From the NCBI RefSeq assembly GCF_023630255.1, contig NZ_JALPRS010000001.1, positions 1,798,001 to 1,862,000 on the forward strand: a stretch of DNA of 64,000 bases, in the 5' to 3' direction. The position numbers and the translations under genes were made by a program. Position 1 is the stretch's first letter. Every line of letters begins with the position of its first letter. Origin of the DNA: Pontibacter deserti. Lineage in GTDB: Bacteria; Bacteroidota; Bacteroidia; Cytophagales; Hymenobacteraceae. Of the stretch, positions 44,779 through 53,859 are shown piece after piece. Under the pieces are notes generated by a model. It was not told the DNA's origin and searched no databases. It worked only from the letters and a program-made list of their open reading frames with translations.

Positions 44779-45984
44779 ATGCTAGCATTATCTATGAAAA
44801 CCATCGCACCGGCTAAAACCAACATCTATTACCTGGCACTTCTGCTGTTAAGTATAGGGGCTATTTTCCTGAAAACTCCTAAATTTTATGGTGTAAGCAT
44901 ATCTGATGTAGCCGTACTTTTCACAATTGTGGCGCTGGTTTTTAACGGAGACTGGGCTGCTTTAAGACTCAAGAATTACCTTCTACCCGGGCTGATATTC
45001 TTATTCCTGTTATACCTGTTACCCAGTGTTTTTGTAGTTCCTGATAAGCTGCTGTTTCTCAAATACTTTACGCGTCTGGCAAAATCAGCTTTAATGGGCA
45101 TGCTGGCGTATGTGCTCATGAAAAACCTGGACGAAGACCTTCAGTTTCGTTTTATTAAGTTCTTTTTCTATTTCGCCATCATCTGTATTTTAATTGACAC
45201 GGTTTATTCGTTCATTTTATACTTCGTGAACCTGGAGCGAAACATGCAGTTCGAGAACAGCATTTGGGTCATTTATGCTGCCCTTAAAGCAAGCTTTTTA
45301 TACTCCGAAAAAAACATGGTGGCGTTTACCATGTCGTTGCTAATGGTTATGTCCTGGAGGTTTTTTGATGGCAAATTCCTGTTTCTGCTGTGGTTGCTTA
45401 CGCTGATCTTTTTATCCAGGAGCGGCATGGTGGTTAATACCTTACTGCTATTCTACTTCATAGGAGCTAAATTATTTAAGCCAAAGTATATGCTCATGCT
45501 ACTGGGTACGCTGTTGCTTACTGTTGCTTTGGTATACCTGTTTAACATGCAGGAGCTCTTTATTAACCGCCTTACACTAACCCAGGACCTTAGCATGCAG
45601 GGCAGGCTGAACCTGCAAAAGATAGGTATAAATTTATGGCTGGAATCACCCCTGTTCGGTAAGGGGTTAAGCGGCTACGAACAGAATTTTGCCAGACACT
45701 TTACAGGAGGTGAGTATAATCCATACCCGCATAACCTGTTCATCTACATTTTGGCCGAGTTTGGTATAGTTGGCTTTTTACTGCTTGGCACCATTTTCTA
45801 CCTGCTATACCAACGCTTAAATAAAAGAAAGTTAGGAATGCTGCTGGTAGCTTACCTACTCTTCGGCATTTTTCTATTCAACCTTACAGAATATCATTTC
45901 TTTTTCCTGGCCGGTGTGCTGGCAGCTTTTACCCCAAAACTAACACGCGTTGAAAATAGCATACATACTCCCGTCGTTAGCTAA
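44779..45984 (+). CDS. Wzy-type O-antigen polymerase/ligase-like membrane protein
   Basis: 401 residues, about ten helices. The large periplasmic loop before the last helices has L-F-G-K-G-L-S-G-Y-E-Q-N-F-A-R and Y-P-H-N-L-F-I-Y-I-L-A-E-F-G, the O-antigen ligase/polymerase (PF04932) pattern with the catalytic-type His in P-H-N. It either joins repeat units or transfers glycan to an acceptor. The end overlaps the next gene by 35 nt. A second protein of the same family lies 2 kb downstream. Confidence 0.8.
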   Translation: MLALSMKTIAPAKTNIYYLALLLLSIGAIFLKTPKFYGVSISDVAVLFTIVALVFNGDWAALRLKNYLLPGLIFLFLLYLLPSVFVVPDKLLFLKYFTRLAKSALMGMLAYVLMKNLDEDLQFRFIKFFFYFAIICILIDTVYSFILYFVNLERNMQFENSIWVIYAALKASFLYSEKNMVAFTMSLLMVMSWRFFDGKFLFLLWLLTLIFLSRSGMVVNTLLLFYFIGAKLFKPKYMLMLLGTLLLTVALVYLFNMQELFINRLTLTQDLSMQGRLNLQKIGINLWLESPLFGKGLSGYEQNFARHFTGGEYNPYPHNLFIYILAEFGIVGFLLLGTIFYLLYQRLNKRKLGMLLVAYLLFGIFLFNLTEYHFFFLAGVLAAFTPKLTRVENSIHTPVVS

Positions 45985-47002
45985 CCAGGGGCCAATACTG
46001 GTTGTGCGGGATATCGTACGATATCTTCACCAGTTAGCTGATATCACTGTCTTTTACTTCGATCCCATTCTGGAAACAACTTTTGATTGCCCTACCCGCC
46101 AGATAAGTATATGGGAAAAAATAGATTTATCCAGATTTGACATTGTGCACTCGCACATGTTAAGGCCGGATGCTTTTGTATGGCTAAACCGGAAACGTAT
46201 AAAAGGGAAGGCCGTCAGCACCATCCATAATTATGTTGAAGACGACCTACGGTACCGCTACAACAAAGCTGTGTCAGTTATATTCTCTAAAGTATGGGAT
46301 ATCCTGCTCCGTAAGCATAACCTGCTGGTTACATTAACAGCCGACATGGAGGGCTATTACCGAAAGCTTTACAGGAACCAACAGATCTGCTATGTGCACA
46401 ACGGACGCTTTGTGGATGTTGCGCAGGAAGATGTAAAACCAGTTCCGGAAGAAGATCAGATTTTAGCTTTTAAGGACCAAAGTATATTGATAGGCATAGC
46501 TGCCCTGTTAACGCATCGTAAAGGTATAGATCAGTTATTACATCTACTCCAGCGCAACAGTAAGTATAAACTGCTTATCATTGGCGACGGACAGGTAAAA
46601 GAAGAACTGGAACAACTAGCCCGGCAACTACAGGTAAGTGAACGATGCATGTTCCTGGGGTACAAAAAAGGTGCGGACAGGTATTACAAGTATTTTGATG
46701 TTTACGCAATGCCTTCCCGTTCCGAAGGTTTTCCGCTGGCATTAATTGAGGCAGCTGCTTATGGTTTACCAACTATCTGCTCTGACTTGCCTGCATTTAA
46801 AGAGGTTTTTACAGATCAGGAAGTTGCTTTTTTTGAGTTAGATAATATCTCTGATCTGGAGTACCAGCTAGAGAATCTGCTAAACAACAGCGGTACGTTC
46901 TCGACTCATATTAAACAGAAGTACCAGAAGGACCTTACGGCACAGGCTATGGCCAATCGTTATTTAGAAGTATACAAGCAGCTACTCTCCTATGCAGTAT
47001 AG
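45950..47002 (+). CDS. Glycosyltransferase family 4
   Basis: 350 residues from a TTG that overlaps the preceding gene by 35 nt (M-K-I-A-Y-I-L-P-S-L-A is the expected first GT4 strand, which supports it). H-S-H-M-L-R-P-D-A in the N-terminal domain, Y-V-H-N-G-R-F at the domain junction, then I-G-I-A-A-L-L-T-H-R-K-G-I-D and S-R-S-E-G-F-P-L-A-L-I-E-A-A (E-x7-E). Overlaps the following GT2 by 11 nt. Confidence 0.9.
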   Translation: MKIAYILPSLANQGPILVVRDIVRYLHQLADITVFYFDPILETTFDCPTRQISIWEKIDLSRFDIVHSHMLRPDAFVWLNRKRIKGKAVSTIHNYVEDDLRYRYNKAVSVIFSKVWDILLRKHNLLVTLTADMEGYYRKLYRNQQICYVHNGRFVDVAQEDVKPVPEEDQILAFKDQSILIGIAALLTHRKGIDQLLHLLQRNSKYKLLIIGDGQVKEELEQLARQLQVSERCMFLGYKKGADRYYKYFDVYAMPSRSEGFPLALIEAAAYGLPTICSDLPAFKEVFTDQEVAFFELDNISDLEYQLENLLNNSGTFSTHIKQKYQKDLTAQAMANRYLEVYKQLLSYAV

Positions 47003-47831
47003 TATAACAGCATCTATCGTAACGTATAATAATAACCCTGAAGTGTTACAGGAAGCTATAGCTAGTTTTCTGGATACCGAGCTTCCGGTGCAGCTATACC
47101 TGGTAGATAATTCACCGACGGATGCGTTACGCGCTTTATGCACTGATGCGCGTATTATCTATATCTTTAATAATAAGAATGTAGGATTCGGGGCTGGGCA
47201 CAACATTGCGATGCGTGAAGCATTGGACAAAGCGCCTTACCACCTCGTGCTCAACCCGGATGTATACTTTGAGCCCGGTACGTTAGAGAGACTGTATGAA
47301 TTTATGACTCAGCATACAGCAGTTGGATTAGTGATGCCTAAAGTGTTGTATCCGGATGGAGAAGTGCAGTATTTGTGTAAGCTGCTTCCTACGCCACTGC
47401 AGTTTATTGAGCGCCGCTTTATGAAGTGGAACAGGAAAAGGCTGGAGCAGCAAAACGAAATGTTCGAATTACGCTTTACAGGGTATAACAAATTAATGGA
47501 TGTACCTTATCTTTCGGGCTGCTTCATGTTTCTCCGGACAAGCGCTTTAAAAGAAGTGGGGCTGTTTGATGAGCGTATTTTTATGTACTCTGAGGACGCT
47601 GATCTGTCACGAAGAATACATCAGAAGTTTCGAACTGTTTTTTACCCTGAAGCCAGGATCTATCATCATTTTGCGAAGGGTTCGCACAGAAGTATAAAAC
47701 TGTTGTGGTATGCGATACACGGTAACTTGGTATACTTTACAAAATGGGGGTGGCTGTTCGACCGGGAGCGTGACCGAATTAACAAAAATGTGCTTTCTAA
47801 ATTAACTGCATGTACCAACTCTCACCCATAA
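46992..47831 (+). CDS. Glycosyltransferase family 2 (rhamnosyltransferase-like)
   Basis: 279 residues. S-I-V-T-Y-N-N-N-P-E-V-L opens the GT-A fold; N-K-N-V-G-F-G-A-G-H-N and L-V-L-N-P-D-V-Y-F-E-P-G contain the donor-binding Asp pair; later L-S-G-C-F-M-F-L-R and F-M-Y-S-E-D-A-D-L-S-R-R are typical of WbbL/RfbF-like transferases. Sugar specificity is inferred only by resemblance. Overlaps both neighbours. Confidence 0.9.
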   Translation: MQYSITASIVTYNNNPEVLQEAIASFLDTELPVQLYLVDNSPTDALRALCTDARIIYIFNNKNVGFGAGHNIAMREALDKAPYHLVLNPDVYFEPGTLERLYEFMTQHTAVGLVMPKVLYPDGEVQYLCKLLPTPLQFIERRFMKWNRKRLEQQNEMFELRFTGYNKLMDVPYLSGCFMFLRTSALKEVGLFDERIFMYSEDADLSRRIHQKFRTVFYPEARIYHHFAKGSHRSIKLLWYAIHGNLVYFTKWGWLFDRERDRINKNVLSKLTACTNSHP

Positions 47832-49165
47832 ATGTAAAGCGCTTCTATACTGTTACGCTTTGCCTTATTGCCTTTACGCTGCCCTTATCCGTCAGCTACA
47901 ATAGCATGTTGCTTATTGTGCTGGCACTGGTATGGATTGCCGAAGGCCGTTGGGGCAGGAAATGGGAAATTGCACGTTCAAACAGATGGGTATTTCTATT
48001 CAGCTTCTTTTTTATCTGGCATGTGGCGGGGCTTGCTTACTCCCAAGATATTGCTGAAGGACTGCATGAGTTAGAGAAGAAAGCTTCTTTGTTACTCTTC
48101 CCGCTGGTATTAGGTACAGCTACGATACAACGCAGAGGTATAACTATAAAAGTTATCTGGTCTTTTGTGGCAGCAAATTTTCTGGCAGCTGTTGCCTGTT
48201 TGGTTGGAGGCTTGTACAGGTACTCGAAAGGTATTCCGCCTAGCAGTTCGGTTTATGGCGGGCACGATGCCACGCTTGCATTCCGGAAAGCACATACCCA
48301 AACTTCTGCCATCTGGGAATATATAACCTATACAGAACTAACAACACCTGTTAAAATTCATCCTACTTATTTTTCGCTTTACATCCTGTTTAGCCTGGTA
48401 TTCCTGTTCTATACTTTGCTTAAAAGCTACAGGGCACAGGAAAAGATGGACTGGAAGAAAGGAGGAATGGTATTCCTGCTCTTGTTTTTTAGCGGCTTCC
48501 TGTTTTTACTGTCATCCAGGATTGCTATTGTAATGTATGTGCTCTGCCTTATCTCTATGCCTGTTGCGGTATTTTACAAGAGATTAAATAAAGTTAAGCT
48601 CATTGCATTAATTGCCAGCCTTATACTTGTAACCAGTATTTTAGTAGCACAGATTCCTGTTGTGCAACACCGCTTCCTGAGCGATCTGAAAATGTTTACG
48701 GAAGGTACTGTGGCCGATAATCCGGGTACAGGCATGTATCAGCGGCTCAACATATGGCGGACGTCTGTTACGCTTATAAAAGCTGAACCGCTGACGGGCG
48801 TAGGAACCGGTGATGCTCAACTAGCTTTTGATGCCGAGTATGCAAGGCTGTGCCTGGAGTTGTGTGGTTTAAATGCGCATAATCAGTTTTTACAAACAGC
48901 CATAACGCTTGGTTTGCCGGCCATGCTGCTGCTATTGTTGTTTTTTATAGTTCCGTTCAGGTTTGCCCTCCGCGACAGAGATATTTTGTATGCTTATTTC
49001 CTGTTGCTTGTTTTTACAGCAAGCTTAACCGAGGCTATGCTGCAGCGGCACAAAGGCATAGTATTTTATGCTTTGTTTAATGCATTGCTTTTCTTCTACA
49101 AGTATGGCAGTAAAACAGAGGAGCTATTAGAGGAAAAACCTGAACCTAAAAAAGAATTACATTAA
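47810..49165 (+). CDS. O-antigen ligase family membrane protein (WaaL-like)
   Basis: 451 residues with about eleven helices. The periplasmic loop has M-Y-Q-R-L-N-I-W-R-T-S, G-V-G-T-G-D-A-Q-L-A-F-D and the motif L-N-A-H-N-Q-F-L-Q-T-A-I-T-L-G, the PF04932 signature. Compared with the other such protein in this cluster it has the longer loop and the H-N-Q-F motif usual for ligases, so this may be the ligase and the other the polymerase. Last plus-strand gene of the cluster; convergent with the phosphoglycosyltransferase. Confidence 0.82.
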   Translation: MYQLSPINVKRFYTVTLCLIAFTLPLSVSYNSMLLIVLALVWIAEGRWGRKWEIARSNRWVFLFSFFFIWHVAGLAYSQDIAEGLHELEKKASLLLFPLVLGTATIQRRGITIKVIWSFVAANFLAAVACLVGGLYRYSKGIPPSSSVYGGHDATLAFRKAHTQTSAIWEYITYTELTTPVKIHPTYFSLYILFSLVFLFYTLLKSYRAQEKMDWKKGGMVFLLLFFSGFLFLLSSRIAIVMYVLCLISMPVAVFYKRLNKVKLIALIASLILVTSILVAQIPVVQHRFLSDLKMFTEGTVADNPGTGMYQRLNIWRTSVTLIKAEPLTGVGTGDAQLAFDAEYARLCLELCGLNAHNQFLQTAITLGLPAMLLLLLFFIVPFRFALRDRDILYAYFLLLVFTASLTEAMLQRHKGIVFYALFNALLFFYKYGSKTEELLEEKPEPKKELH

Positions 49166-49193
49166 AAAGCTGCTTCTAAAGCAGTGTTATACT

Positions 49194-50687
49194 TTAAACA
49201 CCCTTAAAGCGGATAATAACACTGATAGTTTTAAGTATAACCTTCAGGTCCATCAAGATCGACCTGTTCTTTAAATAGTATAGGTCGTACTGTACTTTCG
49301 TGAGCGCATCTTCGGCTGTTGAGCTATACTTGTATACTACCTGTGCCCAGCCTGTAATACCAGGTTTTGTCAGGTGCCGGGTTTCATAAAAAGGAATGGT
49401 AGCTTTTAACTGTTCTACAAACACAGGCCGTTCCGGTCTTGGCCCGATCAGGCTCATCTCTCCTTTTAAAACGCTCCATGCCTGAGGCAGTTCATCTATT
49501 CTGGATCGGCGCAGAAACTTTCCGAACGGAGTAATACGGCTATCATTCTTTTGTGCCCAGGCAGCTCCATTTGCTTCAGCATCTACTACCATTGACCGGA
49601 ACTTAGTGATCATAAATGTATTGCCATACAACCCCACCCGTTCCTGGCTATAAAAAAGTGGACCGCGATTACTGAAACAGTTTGCTATATAAACAAATGG
49701 AATCAGTAGCAAGCACAATACTACCCCTATAATACCAAACAGAATGTCCACTACGCGGGAAAACAAATGGTGTGCTCTCCGGAAATGACTTTTATTATAA
49801 GGGAAGGTCAGGTAAAAATCGCTGCCATCCTGCTGTACGAGTACCCTGCCGGTAAGCTCTTCATAAAAATCGCCTAATGCAGTTACTTCTATTCCCTGCA
49901 TACGGCAGTTGGCTAGGTCAACAAGTTCTTTGCTGCTCACACTCTTCCGCATCGACTCATCCACTACAATTTCGTCTACCCGCATGCGCTGTATGAACTT
50001 TGGTAGATTGTTTGTGTGACGGATGATCCTGACACCTTTGTAAACTGAATCTTGTGCGTCTGTATCTAGAATACCCACTACCTTATACCCAAGATGGTAG
50101 TTAAAGATATCGCCGTTTACAAAAACATCTATAAGCGATTTACTGGAGCTTCCAGAGCCAACAACCAGTACGCGTTTTAAAAAAATAGGCCTGTTAAACA
50201 ACCGGGAATACAGGTATCGCCACACCACCAGTGATGTAAGTGCCTGGAAAATAAAAAGCAAAATGTCATACTTGGAGGTAGGCAACTCTGGTGTATGCCA
50301 GGGAAAGAACAGGTAACCTATAATAGTTATAGTTGTGGCAACAGTGAGGTATTTAACTGTAGTATAAAACTTGTTTATGTACTCCAGGTTATAAAGATCG
50401 AAGATATAGGAAAGCAGGCTCCACCACAAAATAACAGAAACAAGCCAGGTAAACTTTTCACCCAAGAAAACCTCCAGGGTAAAGGAGTTGTAAACAGCTA
50501 CACAATAGGTAAATGCTGCCGTTACAACTAAAAGCAGATCTACAGTAAACAACAGATACTTTCTGTCTGTTACTTCAAAAGACAGTGATTTCTTGTTATT
50601 GGTAAGAAGAGCTAATACTCTGATAAATAAAGTATAGCCTAATGTATTGCTTACCTTGTTATCAGCAACAGTAGTAGTAGAATTCAT
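49194..50687 (-). CDS. Undecaprenyl-phosphate sugar phosphotransferase (WcaJ-like)
   Basis: 497 residues from the ATG at 50687 (an in-frame start 12 codons upstream has no support). Four to five N-terminal helices, then a nucleotide-binding-like region with V-L-V-V-G-S-G-S-S-S-K-S, a further helix, and the C-terminal bacterial sugar transferase domain: S-Q-E-R-V-G-L-Y-G, F-M-I-T-K-F-R-S-M, R-R-S-R-I-D-E-L-P-Q-A-W and S-L-I-G-P-R-P-E-R-P. It loads the first sugar phosphate on undecaprenyl phosphate and so starts the glycan built by the transferases on the opposite strand. Confidence 0.92.
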   Translation of the reverse strand: MNSTTTVADNKVSNTLGYTLFIRVLALLTNNKKSLSFEVTDRKYLLFTVDLLLVVTAAFTYCVAVYNSFTLEVFLGEKFTWLVSVILWWSLLSYIFDLYNLEYINKFYTTVKYLTVATTITIIGYLFFPWHTPELPTSKYDILLFIFQALTSLVVWRYLYSRLFNRPIFLKRVLVVGSGSSSKSLIDVFVNGDIFNYHLGYKVVGILDTDAQDSVYKGVRIIRHTNNLPKFIQRMRVDEIVVDESMRKSVSSKELVDLANCRMQGIEVTALGDFYEELTGRVLVQQDGSDFYLTFPYNKSHFRRAHHLFSRVVDILFGIIGVVLCLLLIPFVYIANCFSNRGPLFYSQERVGLYGNTFMITKFRSMVVDAEANGAAWAQKNDSRITPFGKFLRRSRIDELPQAWSVLKGEMSLIGPRPERPVFVEQLKATIPFYETRHLTKPGITGWAQVVYKYSSTAEDALTKVQYDLYYLKNRSILMDLKVILKTISVIIRFKGV

Positions 50688-51096
50688 GTACTTAAATAAG
50701 TTTGTTTCAAATAGTGCGCGCAACTGGCATCCATTGGTATAATACTGACCCAGTTTTTAAACCTATGGTTGCATCAAATCAAACGGGAACAATCCAAATT
50801 AATCCATTAACGAGTTAAAATATTCCGCAATTGCTTCTCAACTTATTGTCAGCAACCAGTTTTGTTTAGGCAAAAATACCTATTTTGTTTATATATTAAA
50901 CTTTTAATATTGGCAGTGAGCAGTCCACCTATTTGATTTAAGAAGGTTCCCGTGTCTTTAGTGGGTATAAAACAGAAACTTCGCCGGCAAGAATTTTTAG
51001 CATGAGCAAAGCCCGTAAGCATAAACTTTGCACCTAGTAAGGAGGAATATAAACTGTAATTTATACTTCAAAATGTTATTTTGCGGTTTTCAGCAT
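50688..51096. other. Gap holding an orphan copy of the hisS start region
   Basis: 409 bp between two minus-strand genes. The part near 50690-50800 is the upstream region of the phosphoglycosyltransferase gene. The part at 50947-51011 is a diverged copy of the hisS leader and first codons (listed separately). No complete gene is seen. Confidence 0.7.
50947..51011 (+). repeat. Stranded copy of the hisS promoter/start region
   Basis: 65 bp aligned colinearly with 55179-55242, roughly 78% identical, with three long exact blocks: TTCCCGTGTCTTT, AACTTCGCCGGCAA and AGCATGAGCAAAG. The last block includes the ATG and next codons of hisS. Here the ATG opens only 11 codons before TAG, so no hisS remains. 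Confidence 0.85.
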
Positions 51097-52002
51097 TTAC
51101 TTAATGCCCAGCAAAAACAACAAAGGCAGGTGCAAACGTTTGCTCCAGGCTTTTTCTGAATGGCCCTCTCCTGCAAACTCCTTTGTTACCCAGTTCTTAT
51201 TGCTATAGCCTTTCTGTTTCATCACTTCATCCACCAGTTGCTGGTAGGGTTTATATAAGGCATCGAGGGTTGCCGTGCCGTAATCGAAATATAGTTTGTG
51301 GGTTTTAGGGGAAGGTAGTTTTTGTTTCAGGTAAGTAATAATACCGTTAGGTATAGCCGTATTTTGTAGCCGTAAGCTACCAGGCCAGTGGGTAGAAAGG
51401 CAGGCTGCCCCGCCAAAAACTTCAGGGTATTCGCAGATGGCATAGAGTGAGATCAGCCCACCCATGCTGGAACCTGCAATAAGCGTATTAGCCCTGTCGG
51501 GGTACGTTGAGTAAGTGCTGTCTATAAATGGTTTGAGCTCCTGCGTCAGGAAGAGCAGGTACTCATCGGCCTGCGGTTCTCCCATCAGTTCGTTCTGCAC
51601 TAGGCTTAGGCTTATACTATCAGGTAAGTTTGGCAGCGCCTTTTCCGGGAAGTACTCCGAAAACCGGTAAGCTCCGTTGTTCCATACAGCTACCACAATG
51701 GTGTTTTTAATCTGCTTTTTAGCCAGCAACCCCGACAATGTTTCATCTACTTTCCATTCCTGGCTGTTCCAGGTGTTGGTGCTGTCGAATAGCATTTGGC
51801 CGTCGTGCATGTATAGTACCGCATATTTCTTTGTGGCACTATAGTTTTCCGGTAACCAAACCTCTACTGTTCTGGGTGTTATGTGTTTAGAGGCAAATCT
51901 CTCATAGCGCTTTAGGGTACCACCAGCTATTTTTGGCAACTGCGCGAAGCAGCTTGTTGTAGCAAGTATGGCAACTATAATAGCAAGTATGTTTCTATGC
52001 AT
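51097..52002 (-). CDS. Putative esterase (alpha/beta hydrolase, Esterase D/enterochelin esterase-like)
   Basis: 301 residues. A cleavable signal peptide (first 20 residues, ending C-F-A-Q) is followed by the alpha/beta hydrolase fold of PF00756: Y-A-V-L-Y-M-H-D-G-Q-M-L-F-D, V-A-V-W-N-N-G, and the nucleophile elbow A-G-S-S-M-G-G-L-I-S-L. The C-terminal G-E-G-H-S-E-K-A-W contains the likely catalytic His. Secreted or periplasmic. Substrate unknown. It lies inside the block bracketed by the hisS-leader repeats, on the same strand as the small genes but separated from them by a terminator. Confidence 0.88.
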   Translation of the reverse strand: MHRNILAIIVAILATTSCFAQLPKIAGGTLKRYERFASKHITPRTVEVWLPENYSATKKYAVLYMHDGQMLFDSTNTWNSQEWKVDETLSGLLAKKQIKNTIVVAVWNNGAYRFSEYFPEKALPNLPDSISLSLVQNELMGEPQADEYLLFLTQELKPFIDSTYSTYPDRANTLIAGSSMGGLISLYAICEYPEVFGGAACLSTHWPGSLRLQNTAIPNGIITYLKQKLPSPKTHKLYFDYGTATLDALYKPYQQLVDEVMKQKGYSNKNWVTKEFAGEGHSEKAWSKRLHLPLLFLLGIK

Positions 52003-52092
52003 CGTAATCCCACTCCTTTAAATGGTTAAACTCTTTTAAGCCGATGTAAACTTGTTTTTTATATAAGATTAAAATCACTGTTTATACTTTAA

Positions 52093-52133
52093 AACAAAAG
52101 CGCTCCCCCTGATCAGAGAAGCGCTTTTGCTTT
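52093..52133 (-). terminator. Terminator downstream of the first small gene
   Basis: Perfect 10-bp arms CAAAAGCGCT (52095-52104) and AGCGCTTTTG (52120-52129); on the minus strand T-rich sequence follows. Confidence 0.8.
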
Positions 52134-52141
52134 AGTATACT

Positions 52142-52642
52142 TTAAGAATTCTTAACTATAAAATCCCGTAGCTCCCCTTTTTCCTTTAGCTTAATATACT
52201 TCTCTACGGCTTTATCTTTGGGCAGGTGCTCCCGGTTTTTTGTATAAAAAGCTATAACTGACTCTATACCTGCCAGGCTACCTTCTATTTTATTGTCATA
52301 GTCCTTGGTAGTGATGGATCGTTTTGCCCAGCCGCCTAAATATACTAGTAACAGTTCCGGCGATGTACCTATAAACGTAACCACTTTATCGTTCAGTTCT
52401 ACATGTACGTTCGGGCTACCGGATACCCATTTAAACAGAAAAGCATTGGCTTCCTGTCGCTTGTCAGTTTCCTGGTTCACAGGGGTTTCAGCCAGCCAGT
52501 TTACACAGTTCACAATATCCTGTTCGTAGGGTGCATAGTCTTCTTTGGCCACTAGTTTATAGTTCTGCGGCACTTCAAAGTTCTGTGCATAAGCGCTGAT
52601 AGATAGTGCTGAAATCAGTAGGGTAAAGATTGCTTTCTTCAT
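52142..52642 (-). CDS. Secreted protein of unknown function
   Basis: 166 residues. Clean Sec signal peptide (M-K-K-A-I-F-T-L-L-I-S-A-L-S ending A-Y-A-Q). The mature part is mixed alpha/beta with N-C-V-N-W-L-A-E-T-P, F-L-F-K-W-V-S-G-S-P and A-G-I-E-S-V-I-A-F-Y. Not recognised as a named family; similar hypothetical proteins occur in Cytophagales as far as I recall. It lies at the downstream end of the attC-like array, after the last element (52678-52730), and has its own terminator, so it may be the resident gene next to which the array sits. Confidence 0.7.
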   Translation of the reverse strand: MKKAIFTLLISALSISAYAQNFEVPQNYKLVAKEDYAPYEQDIVNCVNWLAETPVNQETDKRQEANAFLFKWVSGSPNVHVELNDKVVTFIGTSPELLLVYLGGWAKRSITTKDYDNKIEGSLAGIESVIAFYTKNREHLPKDKAVEKYIKLKEKGELRDFIVKNS

Positions 52643-52677
52643 TTGGGTGTGAATAGGTATTGTTAGGGTTTATGGTT

Positions 52678-52730
52678 GTTTAACGGCCTAGGCCATAAGG
52701 CGGCGTAGCTGGCTTATGGGTGTGGTTAGC
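52678..52730 (-). repeat. attC-like element A
   Basis: Minus strand order: box GCTAAC, spacer CACAC, stem CCATAAG, tip of 13 nt (CCAGCTACGCCGC), stem CTTATGG, spacer CCTAGGCC, box GTTAAAC. The last box fits the integron consensus GTTRRRY. The inner 7-bp stem is perfect. It lies between the lipoprotein cassette (52741-53322) and the secreted-protein gene. Confidence 0.65.
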
Positions 52731-52740
52731 GTTTTGTTGT

Positions 52741-53322
52741 TTATGCCATTATACAGCGCTCTTTCTTTACTATCACCCACTTCCCATTTACTTTCTTTAT
52801 GTACAAGATGCAGCCCTCCCCGCACAATGATCCACAATTATACCAATAACTCAATACACCTTTTGTATAAGATTTATCAAATGCTATTCTTGAGAGCGAG
52901 AAGACTTCAATAGTTGGCTTAAATTCCTTCCTGTATTTCCGGTATAATTCTTCCTGTTCGTTATTTTTATTAGTAGCTGAAGTATCTGGCAGAGCTAACA
53001 AGACCTTTAAGTTTTCATATTTATTGATTTCGTGCAGGTCGAGCTTTCTTGCTTTAAGTTTTCCATAAAGGTATCCTTCACCGTCGTTGGTCTTTTCGAA
53101 ATCATTTAAGCTGTCCTTCCTGACAAAAAATAAGAACTTACGGGGCTTCTCATCTCTATCGTAGCTTGATGGTTCACTAATTTGCTCAAGCAAGTGAGCA
53201 TAAGCCATAGTTTCTTCCTGCTTATACTCTTCAGAATCAAAAACTCTTTCATTAAGCTTGCTTTGAATCCAGCTACAGCTTGAGAGTAAGAGTACTGTGA
53301 TTAGAATGTATACTTTTTTCAA
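52741..53322 (-). CDS. Small lipoprotein of unknown function (cassette gene)
   Basis: 193 residues. Signal peptide with L-L-S-S-C lipobox at Cys16, then a highly charged middle (E/K/D/R-rich) and a C-terminal strand pair with Y-W-Y-N-C-G-S-L-C-G-E-G-C-I and G-K-W-V-I-V-K-K. Three Cys near the end could pair or bind metal. Not recognised. Bounded by element B upstream and element A downstream on the minus strand, with the stop 11 bp before element A. Confidence 0.6.
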   Translation of the reverse strand: MKKVYILITVLLLSSCSWIQSKLNERVFDSEEYKQEETMAYAHLLEQISEPSSYDRDEKPRKFLFFVRKDSLNDFEKTNDGEGYLYGKLKARKLDLHEINKYENLKVLLALPDTSATNKNNEQEELYRKYRKEFKPTIEVFSLSRIAFDKSYTKGVLSYWYNCGSLCGEGCILYIKKVNGKWVIVKKERCIMA

Positions 53323-53337
53323 ATGATTTTCTATTAA

Positions 53338-53406
53338 AGCTAACGTACTAAGCTAAACGACGGGCGAGGCCGTCGGCCGAAGGCTGACGTTTAGGTGTTG
53401 TTAGCT
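53338..53406 (-). repeat. attC-like element B
   Basis: Minus strand: AGCTAAC, spacer AACAC, stem CTAAACG, 28-nt tip with GGCCGACGGCC, stem CGTTTAG, spacer CTTAGTAC, GTTAGCT. Both outer (7 bp) and inner (7 bp) stems are perfect. The stop codon of the 53401-53838 gene lies inside its first box. Confidence 0.75.
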
Positions 53407-53838
53407 GTTGTTTTTCTTCTCTTTAGCTGAGTTGTCAAAGTATGCTTCTAAATAATAATCATACTTATCAAAATCAAAGTCAATTCGGTATTTGTCGGTG
53501 AAATGAATTGAGTTTTCAGAATTTAGCTGGTAGCATTCATAGAATAATGGGTCACTTAGATGAGGTAACAATATTTTATCTATTTCTTCTACTGCTAAAT
53601 CAGGGAGTTCAAGCAATTTTACCAGCTTCTCGTCTTCTTTGCTATAAACTGCTATTTGCCTTCCTGTCGAATAATATTTATCCCAGATGTATACGACTAA
53701 ACCTTCCTCAATTAGCTTTTCTATAGATTTCTCAATCAAAGATGATTCCGCTTCTCCTATTGCCATTTGCAATTCAGATGGACTTACCCCTTTGGAAGAC
53801 TCTATGATTTGGTGAATCCGTTCTTTGATTCTAGACAT
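53401..53838 (-). CDS. Hypothetical cytosolic protein (cassette gene), winged-helix-like N-terminus
   Basis: 145 residues. The first 65 have the rhythm of a winged helix (I-K-E-R-I-H-Q-I-I-E, V-S-P-S-E-L-Q-M-A-I-G, I-E-K-L-I-E-E-G-L-V-V-Y-I), but no DNA-binding residues can be named. The rest is acidic with many Tyr/Asp (F-D-F-D-K-Y-D-Y-Y-L-E). No signal peptide. Its TAA is part of the attC-like box, so the cassette ends exactly with the gene. Not recognised. Confidence 0.55.
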   Translation of the reverse strand: MSRIKERIHQIIESSKGVSPSELQMAIGEAESSLIEKSIEKLIEEGLVVYIWDKYYSTGRQIAVYSKEDEKLVKLLELPDLAVEEIDKILLPHLSDPLFYECYQLNSENSIHFTDKYRIDFDFDKYDYYLEAYFDNSAKEKKNNS

Positions 53839-53859
53839 TTAAATTAATTTATAAATAAC

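Noticed and set aside
49168..49186. Short hairpin CTGCTT/AAGCAG between the O-antigen ligase and the WcaJ-like gene
   Set aside because: Only a 6-bp stem with no clear T-run; too weak to call a terminator.
50947..51040. A short gene starting at the orphan ATGAGCAAAG
   Set aside because: The frame ends after 11 codons and shows no similarity to HisS beyond the first four; treated as a leader remnant.
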